Source: Chloroflexota bacterium (GTDB lineage Bacteria > Chloroflexota > Limnocylindria > QHBO01). Taken from it: a DNA stretch of 9,646 nt. The notes under the pieces are model-generated. The model made no database searches. It saw only the letters and a program-made list of their open reading frames with translations, and was not told where the DNA came from. Shown here one piece after another: positions 1 through 6,120 of this stretch; position 1 is the stretch's first letter; each line of letters starts with the position of its first letter. A program made the position numbers and the translations under genes. The DNA is taken from NCBI GenBank assembly GCA_005882055.1, contig VBGQ01000179.1, positions 1-9,646 on the forward strand, given 5' to 3'.

Positions 1-881
1 TCCAGGGAGGAAGCGAGGTCGGCTGGCAGCTCGCTCCAGGCCCGCACCAGGAGTCCGTCGAGCGGCCGGCGCAGGGCGAGGCGTGAGGCGTGCAGGAACT
101 GGCGTTGAAGTCCTCCCGGACCGATGCCGCCCCCATAACGCTGGTCGCCGGCGATGGGCAGGTGCAGGTAGGCCAGGTGAGCGCGGATCTGGTGCGTTCG
201 TCCTGTCCGCGGGTGGAGGATGAGCAGGCTGTACCCACCGCCGACGCCGTCCACCCGATAGTCGGTCACCGCCTCGCGACCGCCGGCGACGACCGCCATC
301 CGCTGCCGCTGGCGGGGGTCGCGCCCAATCGGAGCCTCGATGCGCCCCCGGGGCGCCGTGGGTTCGCCGCGAACCAGGGCGATGTACTCCTTCTCGATGG
401 AGCGGTCACCGAACTGCGCCATCAGGCTGGCTTGCGCGAGGTCGCTCTTGGCGACGACCAGCAGTCCGGAGGTCTCCTTGTCGAGCCGATGGACGATCCC
501 GGGCCGCTCCACGCCGGCGATCGAGCCGAGCGGCTGGCCCTGGGCCTCCGCGCGCCCGAGCAGTGCATGCACCAGCGTGCCGCGCGCGTGGCCGGCGCTC
601 GGATGGACCACCATGCCGGCCGGCTTGTCGACGATCAGCATCGACGCGTCCTCGTAGGCGACCCGCAGTGGCACCGCCTCCGGCTCGAGCCGGGGGTCGC
701 GCGGGGCCGACAGCACCACGCTGATCTCCTCGCCGCCGCGCAGCCGGTCGCTGGCACGCGCCCGCTCCCCGCCGACCAGTGCTCGACCGTCGCCGATCAG
801 CCGTTGCGCGTGCGCGCGGCTGATCTCGGCGAGCGCGACCACTGCCAGGTCGAAGCGACCCGCGATGGCTCGGCCCCGCAT
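1..881 (-). CDS. rluD: RluD-type 23S rRNA pseudouridine synthase, 3' end cut by window edge
   Basis: Converts specific uridines of 23S rRNA to pseudouridine during ribosome assembly (RluA/RluC/RluD family, cytoplasmic). Residues about 8-60 form an S4-like RNA-binding domain (GRFDLAV, SRAHAQRLI, LRGGEEISV). The catalytic domain follows, with DKPAGMVVHP at about 85-95, the active-site signature HRLDKETSG with catalytic Asp134, and the late motif TGRTHQIRAHLA near residue 230. Reading stays open to base 1, giving 293 codons. Family members have about 300-325 residues, so only a short tail is missing. I chose ATG at 881 because the S4 homology begins a few residues later. A TTG at 956 overlaps the lspA stop as TTGA and would add 25 Pro/Ala-rich residues, and it remains possible. 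It is the last visible gene of the ileS-lspA unit. The exact paralogue (RluC, RluD or another) cannot be settled; RluD is the conventional name in this context. Confidence 0.92.
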   Translation of the reverse strand, partial: MRGRAIAGRFDLAVVALAEISRAHAQRLIGDGRALVGGERARASDRLRGGEEISVVLSAPRDPRLEPEAVPLRVAYEDASMLIVDKPAGMVVHPSAGHARGTLVHALLGRAEAQGQPLGSIAGVERPGIVHRLDKETSGLLVVAKSDLAQASLMAQFGDRSIEKEYIALVRGEPTAPRGRIEAPIGRDPRQRQRMAVVAGGREAVTDYRVDGVGGGYSLLILHPRTGRTHQIRAHLAYLHLPIAGDQRYGGGIGPGGLQRQFLHASRLALRRPLDGLLVRAWSELPADLASSL

Positions 882-952
882 CGTCCGATCCGGCGGAGCC
901 CCCGGGCGCTTCGCTGGCGGTGCCTCGGTCGCGGTACCGCTGGAGCCTTCGC

Positions 953-1537
953 TCAACCGGCGGCCCCGCTCGCGCCTGTCCCGGGTCCCCGCGACGGCTC
1001 CGGGCTCGCGGCCGGTTCACCCCCCGGACGGGGCCCGCGCTCCTCGTCCCCACGCTCGAAGAGGGCGAGCAGCACGACGATCGACAGGATGCCAACCACG
1101 ATCGAGGAATCGGCCACGTTGAAGGTGGGCCAACGCAGGTTGCCGATCCCCACCGACACGAAGTCGGTGACGTACTGCTGTCGGATGCGATCGGTGAGGT
1201 TCCCGAGGGTGCCTCCCAGCACGAGCCCCAGGATGGCGTACAGCCACAGGCTGCGCCCATGCAGGGATCGATAGAAATACGCGATCGTCACCAGGGCCAG
1301 CGCGCTCACCACCAGGAAGAGCAGCTGCGAGTCCTGCAGCAGGCTGAACGCCGCGCCGTGGTTCTGGGCGTGCCAGATCTGCACGAGGTCGCCAACAACG
1401 TCGATGCGCCCGTGCAGCGGCACGCTGGCGACGACCAGTGCTTTGGTCAGCTGGTCCGCGAGATACACGACACCCGCCAGTCCACCCAGCACGCCGCCTT
1501 CCACGAGGCTGCGGCGGTGGGAGGACTCCTGGCTCAT
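953..1537 (-). CDS. lspA: Lipoprotein signal peptidase (signal peptidase II)
   Basis: Integral membrane aspartic protease that cleaves the signal peptide of diacylglyceryl-modified prolipoproteins. The 194-residue protein has the usual four membrane segments: about 14-36 (ending YLADQLTK), 68-90, 97-118 and 143-160. Diagnostic motifs are NHGAAFS (59-65), GNLTDR (112-117), VTDF with catalytic Asp125 and FNVADS with catalytic Asp143. Residues 161-194 are a Pro/Gly/Glu-rich tail that is probably disordered and lies outside the fold. The frame stays open upstream to 1888, but that part is Arg-rich shadow of ileS. The ATG at 1537 is right because the first membrane helix follows directly and ileS homology ends before it. 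The ribosome binding site is weak, fitting translation coupled to ileS. Its TGA overlaps a possible TTG start of the pseudouridine synthase gene. Confidence 0.96.
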   Translation of the reverse strand: MSQESSHRRSLVEGGVLGGLAGVVYLADQLTKALVVASVPLHGRIDVVGDLVQIWHAQNHGAAFSLLQDSQLLFLVVSALALVTIAYFYRSLHGRSLWLYAILGLVLGGTLGNLTDRIRQQYVTDFVSVGIGNLRWPTFNVADSSIVVGILSIVVLLALFERGDEERGPRPGGEPAASPEPSRGPGTGASGAAG

Positions 1538-1553
1538 CGGTCGCCGAAGCGTA

Positions 1554-1623
1554 CTACGCGCGACGAACGGCGAGCCGCAGGCGGCCGCCGCCGACCTCGA
1601 GCTCCTCACTGCGGTCCGGATCG
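1554..1623 (-). other. Out-of-frame continuation of the ileS C-terminus
   Basis: Directly after the ileS TGA, the +1 frame stays open for 23 codons and ends in TAG at 1556-1554, only 16 nt before the lspA ATG. It reads DDPDRSEELEVGGG, then RLRLAVRRA. Codon third positions are mostly G or C, as in real genes here, and the peptide resembles the closing beta-strand and basic end of many IleRS proteins. The same 70 bases in the ileS and lspA frames give nothing sensible. I infer that this was, or still is, the end of IleRS. Compared from memory with family members, about 25 residues seem absent between LADRIAATARGDP and this tail, which favours a small deletion. The alternative is ribosomal frameshifting at 1624-1637. 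Confidence 0.5.
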
Positions 1624-1637
1624 TCAAGGGTCGCCTC
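1624..1637 (-). other. Candidate +1 frameshift site at the ileS stop codon
   Basis: In coding sense the site reads GAGG CGAC CCT TGA, with C as the next base. This matches the layout of the RF2 (prfB) programmed site: an SD-like element 3-4 nt before a slippery codon, then UGA followed by C, the weakest termination context. A slip from CCU to CUU would enter the open 23-codon tail. The layout is visible in the sequence. Function is inference, and chance or a deletion scar is equally possible. Confidence 0.3.
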
Positions 1638-4600
1638 GGGCGGTCGCCGCGATGCGATCGGCGAGCTCGTAGCCTGCCGTCTTGCGCAAACCCTGGAGCC
1701 GATGGGCGACCTCGCGGGCCAGTCCCTCGGCTTCGAGCTCGGGCGTCAGGCTGGTGTCCAGCGCGATCAGCAGGTCGGCCTCCTCCGCCAGCTCGTGCCC
1801 CCCGCGCGCGCGTGCGATGAGCTCGAACTCGTCCGGCTCGAGCAACAGGCCGCCCGCTTCGACCCGGCCGTCGTCGAGCTGGCGCCACGTGCCGGACTTC
1901 GCGGCCGCCATGATCGGCGCCACGTCGCTCCCCCGCCGCGGCCCAAGCACGGGCAGCAACGGCCGGAGCGTTCGCTCGATGAGCGCGGACTCGTCGGGGA
2001 TCAGCTCGAGACTCTTGACGTTGAGCTCATCGAGCACCTGCGCAGTGAGCTCGCGGTCGACGGCCGGCTCGTCGCTCAACCCTCCCCCGCCCGAGCGCCG
2101 GAGGCGCACCGCGGGCAGCGGTTGGCGCACGCGGATCCCTGACGCGGAGCGCGCGGCGTGCCCGAGAGCCACGACCCGACGCGCCCGCGCGACAGCGGCT
2201 TCGAGCGCCTCGTCCCTGCGCCCTGCCGCCGGCGTCGGAAAGTCGGAGAGGTGGACGGAATCGGGAGCTTCCGCATCGACGCCGGCCACGAGGTTCTCCC
2301 AGATCGCGTCCGCCAGGTGCGGCACGAACGGCGCGACCAACCGGGTCAGCGTGGCCAGCACCTCGTAGAGCGTCTGGTAGGCAGCGGCCTTGTCGGCGTC
2401 CAGCTCCCCTTTCCAGAACCGGCGGCGGTTGCGACGCACGTACCAGGTGGAGAGGTCCTCGACGAATGCCTCGATGGCTCGCGTGGCACGCAGCGCGTCA
2501 TACGCGTCGAGGGCGGCGCGGACCTCGCTCGTGACGGCGTCGAGGCGGGACAGGATCCATCGGTCCAGGAGGCTGCGACCGGAGCCGTCGGCAACGCCGG
2601 ATCCAACGCTCGGCAGCCACCCATCAAGCCGCGCATAGGAGACGAAGAACGCGTACGTGTTCCAGAGTGGGAGGAAGAAGCGGCGGACCACCTCGTGGCC
2701 GGGTCCGTACCCGAAGTTCAAGTTCACCGCCGGGTTGGCGGCACTGAACATCCAGCGCATCACGTCCGCGCCGATCCTCTCGGCTCCCTCGTCGAACGGG
2801 ATCGAATTGGCATTGCTCTTGTGCATCTCGTCGCCGTGCTCGTCGCGGACCAGGGCGTAACCGAAGATGGTGTGCGTCATCGGCTCATTGGCCAGCACGG
2901 TCGACATGGTCAGCAGGGCGTAGAACCAGTTACGGAACTGGCCCGGGAACGACTCGGTGACGAAGTCGGCCGGGAACCACTCGCGCCAGTACTCGCGATC
3001 CGTGTTCCAGCGCAGGGTCGAGAAGCCCACGATGCCCGCGTCGAGCCACGGGTTCCCGACGTCGGCGATGCGACGTGCGCGGCCGCCACACGACGTGCAG
3101 GCGATCTCCACCGCGTCGACCCACGGCCGATGCGGGGTATGCCCCTCGAACGCCTCCCAGCCCGCAACGGCGCGGTCACGCAGCTCGTCGCGGCCGCCGA
3201 TCACCTCCCACGCCTCGCAGTCCTGGCACACCCAGATCGGCAACGCCAGGCCGTAGTAGCGCTTCTTGCTGATCATCCAGTCGCCCATGTTTCGGAGCCA
3301 GTCGAGCTCGCGCTCCTCCAGGCCGATCCCTTCGGGCAGCCAGTGGATCTGGCGCGTGACTTCGGCGATCGGCTCGCGCAACGGGTCCATGCGGATGAAC
3401 CACTCGTCCACCAGGCGGAAGACCAGCTGCGTCCCGCAGCGCCAGCAGACCGGGTAGCTGTGCAGGTAGCCCTCGCGGGCGACGAGCAGGCCCTTGCGCT
3501 CCAGGTCGGCGGCGATGTCGAGCGCCACGTCCTCCGACGGATCCGCGGTCGCCCCCGCGAAGCGCCCCGCCTGCCATCCGTAGCCGTCCTTGAAGATGCC
3601 GAACTCGTCGATCGGGTCGAGGACCGCCAGCTCGTACTGCCGCGCCAGGGCGAAGTCCTCCTGGCCGCAGCCGGGGGCGATGTGCACGATCCCCGTCCCT
3701 TCCGCGTCGGAGACCTCGGTCCAGGCGACGACACGGTGCTCAACCCCCTGCTGCACCGGCAGCTCGTCGAACGGACCGGTGTAGGAGAGGCCCACCAGCT
3801 CGCGGCCCGGGACCGTCACCAGCACCGCGGCGTCGCGAGAGACGCGCTCCCGCGAGCCCTGCGAGACCCACCAGCGGCGGCCGTCGCGACCCTCCACCAG
3901 CGCGTAGGTGAGGTCGGGATGGACGGCCGCCGCCACGTTTGAGGAGAGCGTCCAGGGGGTCGTGGTCCAGACCAGCAGGTCCTCGCCATCGTGCCCCGGC
4001 GTGGTGACCGGCAGCCGGATCGTCAGCGAGAGGTGCTTGATCTCGCGATACCCCTCGGTGGCGATCTCCATGTTGGAGAGTCCGGTTCCGCAGCGCGGGC
4101 ACCACGGCATCACGTCGTGACCCTTGTAGACCAGGTCGCGCTTGTGGCACTCGGCGAGGAAGGCCCAGATCGTGTAGTTGTTCTCGTCGGAGTTGGTGTA
4201 GTAGCTGTGCTCCCAGTCCATCCACATCCCGAGCCGCTTGCTCTGCTCGGTCTGCTGCGCGGCGAAGCGGTCGACGCGCGCCTTGCACAGCTCCACGAAG
4301 CGGTCGATGCCAAAGCCTTCGATCTGGCGCTTGTTGTTGAAGCCGAGCTCGCGCTCGACATCGACCTCGATCCACAGGCCCTGGCAGTCGAAACCGTTCT
4401 GGTAGCGCTGACGCTCGCCGAGCATGGTGTGGTAGCGCTGGTAGAGGTCCTTGTACATGCGACCCCAGGCGTGGTGCACGCCCATCGGGTTGTTGGCGGT
4501 GATAGGCCCATCCAGGAAGGAGAAGCGGCGCGAAGCGTCCGCATTCCGGGCGAGGTAGCGCTCCGCCGTGCGCCGCTCATGCCAACGCGCGATCTGCCGG

Positions 4601-4668
4601 CGCTCGAGCTCAACCACGTCGAGCTTGCCGTCTACCGGTCCGAAAACCCTCGTCTGCTGCCTCGTCAT
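1624..4668 (-). CDS. ileS: Isoleucyl-tRNA synthetase, divergent signature motifs
   Basis: Class I synthetase that charges tRNA-Ile with isoleucine in the cytoplasm. The protein has 1014 residues from the ATG at 4668, which has GTGAGG as ribosome binding site. Extending further upstream would run into the leader terminator. Catalytic parts: the HIGH-type element is PMGVHHAWGR (61-70), the usual GWDCHGLP region reads FDCQGLWIE (93-101), NWFYALL lies at 580-586, and the KMSKS-type loop is MHKSNA (615-620). The CP1 editing domain spans about 210-400, with TTTPWTL (235-241) and GTGIVHIAPG (324-333). Four CxxC pairs (190-193, 408-411, 481-484, 524-527) suggest zinc sites. The anticodon-binding helical domain fills the C-terminal third. 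There is no terminal zinc finger of the E. coli type. A T-box leader controls expression. The end is odd: the frame closes at GDP-stop, while a sensible tail continues in the +1 frame. Confidence 0.95.
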   Translation of the reverse strand: MTRQQTRVFGPVDGKLDVVELERRQIARWHERRTAERYLARNADASRRFSFLDGPITANNPMGVHHAWGRMYKDLYQRYHTMLGERQRYQNGFDCQGLWIEVDVERELGFNNKRQIEGFGIDRFVELCKARVDRFAAQQTEQSKRLGMWMDWEHSYYTNSDENNYTIWAFLAECHKRDLVYKGHDVMPWCPRCGTGLSNMEIATEGYREIKHLSLTIRLPVTTPGHDGEDLLVWTTTPWTLSSNVAAAVHPDLTYALVEGRDGRRWWVSQGSRERVSRDAAVLVTVPGRELVGLSYTGPFDELPVQQGVEHRVVAWTEVSDAEGTGIVHIAPGCGQEDFALARQYELAVLDPIDEFGIFKDGYGWQAGRFAGATADPSEDVALDIAADLERKGLLVAREGYLHSYPVCWRCGTQLVFRLVDEWFIRMDPLREPIAEVTRQIHWLPEGIGLEERELDWLRNMGDWMISKKRYYGLALPIWVCQDCEAWEVIGGRDELRDRAVAGWEAFEGHTPHRPWVDAVEIACTSCGGRARRIADVGNPWLDAGIVGFSTLRWNTDREYWREWFPADFVTESFPGQFRNWFYALLTMSTVLANEPMTHTIFGYALVRDEHGDEMHKSNANSIPFDEGAERIGADVMRWMFSAANPAVNLNFGYGPGHEVVRRFFLPLWNTYAFFVSYARLDGWLPSVGSGVADGSGRSLLDRWILSRLDAVTSEVRAALDAYDALRATRAIEAFVEDLSTWYVRRNRRRFWKGELDADKAAAYQTLYEVLATLTRLVAPFVPHLADAIWENLVAGVDAEAPDSVHLSDFPTPAAGRRDEALEAAVARARRVVALGHAARSASGIRVRQPLPAVRLRRSGGGGLSDEPAVDRELTAQVLDELNVKSLELIPDESALIERTLRPLLPVLGPRRGSDVAPIMAAAKSGTWRQLDDGRVEAGGLLLEPDEFELIARARGGHELAEEADLLIALDTSLTPELEAEGLAREVAHRLQGLRKTAGYELADRIAATARGDP

Positions 4669-4673
4669 GGTCG

Positions 4674-4679
4674 CCTCAC
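4674..4679 (-). promoter_or_regulatory. Ribosome binding site of ileS
   Basis: GTGAGG in coding sense lies 5 nt before the ATG at 4668 and just after the terminator U-tract. It decides in favour of this start over codons farther upstream, which fall inside the T-box leader. Confidence 0.8.
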
Positions 4680-4686
4680 GCCCAAC

Positions 4687-4715
4687 AAAAAAACCCGTCC
4701 CGTTGCCGGGACGGG
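4687..4715 (-). terminator. Intrinsic terminator (attenuator) of the ileS T-box leader
   Basis: In coding sense, CCCGTCCCG, loop GCAA, then CGGGACGGG forms a perfect 9-bp stem closed by a GNRA tetraloop, followed by seven T. It lies between the T-box element and the ileS ribosome binding site. This points to transcriptional attenuation rather than the translational control known for many actinobacterial ileS T-boxes. The 5' strand CCCGTCCCG can instead pair with the G-rich flank of the T-box, as expected for exclusive antiterminator and terminator forms. Confidence 0.93.
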
Positions 4716-5030
4716 AGAGCTCGCTGCAATCCCGCGGTACCACCCGCGCTTGACCGATGGCGCCCTCCTGGCGCCGCGGTCCGCTCGTGCCGCCACGGCC
4801 CCATCCAGCGTTGGTGCAGGGCGATGGCGCCGCCGCGCTATCGGGTGGCGTGCCCGGGAGGCGTTACCCACGCCACGCGGGAGGTCGTCCTCTCGCGCGC
4901 TCGCTTGGCGCCTCCGACTCGGGAGAGATCACGCGCCGCCCCGTGCCGCCCGCTCGCACCCTCCGGGCTCGCTCATGGCTCCGTGACTGGCGGCCGCGCT
5001 GGCTCCGTCAACGTCGTCTTCAGGTTGTGC
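4687..5030 (-). promoter_or_regulatory. T-box riboswitch leader (tRNA-Ile sensing) of ileS
   Basis: This RNA leader binds tRNA-Ile and lets transcription continue into ileS only when the tRNA is uncharged. Seen directly: the T-box core GGGTGGTACCGCGGG (4731-4745), whose UGGU bulge complements the ACCA end of tRNA-Ile (discriminator A). The Stem I distal helix is GCCCG/CGGGC (4968-4964 with 4952-4948), with the loop GAGGGTGCGAG carrying the GGTGCGA signature and an AGCGA bulge 5' of the helix. An ATC codon at 4929-4927 on the 3' side of Stem I is the likely specifier and matches isoleucine. A GGCGCC stem-loop (about 4758-4774) sits between Stem I and the T-box, in the Stem III area. The terminator follows. 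The whole 406-nt gap between the neighbouring genes is explained by this leader and its promoter. The 5' limit is estimated from the promoter-like site. Confidence 0.93.
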
Positions 5031-5035
5031 CGAAG

Positions 5036-5064
5036 ATCGTCGCAGTGGCGCGAGGGCGTGTCAA
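5036..5064 (-). promoter_or_regulatory. Probable promoter of the ileS leader
   Basis: A perfect -35 hexamer TTGACA (5064-5059) is followed after 17 nt by GACGAT (5041-5036), a poor -10 that keeps A2, A5 and T6. Transcription would start near 5030, placing the complete T-box in the transcript. It begins 11 nt after the stop of the upstream membrane gene. Spacing and position are convincing; the -10 is weak. Confidence 0.55.
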
Positions 5065-5075
5065 TCGAGCGAGAT

Positions 5076-6102
5076 TCATGGCAGGGCCGCCCGGGCGGTC
5101 AACAGCAGGGATGCCAGCGCGCCGACCGCGATCAGGCTGGTCAGGCGCGGCCACCAGGCCCGCGCGGCCACCACGGCCAGCGCCGCCGCGGGTCCGCCGA
5201 GCGTCAATCCGAGCGCCACGAGGCGCGCCCAGGTGCCGTCGCTGAGCAACGCCTGGTTCGCCTCGGTGACTCCCCAGGCCGCGACCGATGCGCCCAGCGG
5301 AACGAGCGCCCAGCTGATCGTTCCAAGGGTGCGCACCCGGGCATCGGTCGCCCATGCGGGGCGTGACCAGGTCGCCGCGCGGCGCTCGCGAGCCAGGCTG
5401 GGACCGGTCGACGCCGCAGGCGCCCTCGCGACCGCGGTCGGCCAGGTGGCCGCCGCCTCCCCGCCCGCTGCCGCCGCCTCGAGCGCCTTGGCGCTCCTCC
5501 TCGGTCGGCCCGGCGCTCGGTGATGGCGCCTCGAGCGCTGCCAGACCCTCGGGAAACGCGGCGAGCACCCGCCCGCCAACCTCGTCGAGCCGCTGCTGGA
5601 CCCGCGCGGCAGCCCCGAGGGCCTCGAGCAGGTCCGTCTCTGATGCGGCGGCTATCGCCACCCGCCCGGCGTCGGTGGGCACCACGATCACGTTCGGTGT
5701 GCGTGCCAGCCGAACCAGGATGATGCGTTCCTCGCCCCGCAGGACGGCGCGGCCGAACGACCAGCCAAGCACGGGGAATCGGCTCCGGATGGATCCCGCG
5801 GAGGAGCCGGTGAGAGCCACCCGCGTCACCGGGCCACGCGCCAGGTGGAAGTGCCGGCTCCCGCCCAGCCAATGCAGCCCCAGTCCACCGACCTCGACCT
5901 CCATGCGCAGGCTCAGCGGGACGAACGCCAGCAGGATCGCGGCGGCGATGACGATCGCACCCGCCACCACCGCGGCCGGTTCGGCCATCCCGCCAAGCAG
6001 GAGGCCGGCACCTGCCGCGGAGAGGCCGGTCAGGCCCAGCAGCAGTGGAAGCGCCAGGATGCGACGGATGTCCCGGGCCAGGACGACGCGCGCGATGGGC
6101 AT
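5076..6102 (-). pseudogene. Membrane protein with PH-like domain, split by a +1 frame change
   Basis: Function unknown. From ATG 6102 (ribosome binding site GAGGAG; a GTG at 6117 is an alternative) the first frame encodes two membrane segments (about 16-37 and 44-64). A beta-rich segment follows (about 66-165: MEVEVGGLGLHWLG, RFPVLGWSFG, NVIVVPTDAGRVAI) that resembles bacterial PH domains. Then comes a helical, acidic stretch ending TEEER near residue 204 (5493). Beyond this the first frame turns into Gly/Arg-rich shadow sequence to 5020. The +1 frame instead continues as AKALEAAAAGG and three hydrophobic helices (TISWALVPLGASVAAW, VALGLTLGGPAAALAVV, LTSLIAVGALASLLL), ending TGA at 5078-5076. 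Removing one base restores an uninterrupted protein of about 341 residues. A sequencing indel, a real mutation, or a separate small downstream gene (GTG near 5336) are possible. It follows the glycosyltransferase gene by 18 nt, so they are probably co-transcribed. Confidence 0.6.
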
Positions 6103-6120
6103 CGTCTCCTCGCGCACGCG

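Noticed and set aside
1538..1888. Extension of the lspA frame upstream to 1888
   Set aside because: It overlaps the ileS coding region, is Arg-rich, and the LspA membrane helix starts just after the ATG at 1537.
2158..3942. Long plus-strand open frame (594 codons) opposite ileS
   Set aside because: It mirrors the high-GC codon pattern of ileS, is rich in Arg/Pro/His/Val without recognisable motifs, and the minus strand has unmistakable IleRS. Other long plus-strand frames (90-1274, 3991-4986, 6523-7680) were rejected for the same reason.
4669..4743. Extension of the ileS frame upstream to 4743
   Set aside because: The added residues are translated from the T-box core and terminator, and the ATG at 4668 has a good ribosome binding site.
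5020..5492. In-frame C-terminus of the PH-like membrane gene ending at 5020
   Set aside because: Gly/Arg-rich low-information sequence, while the +1 frame over the same bases encodes three clear membrane helices.
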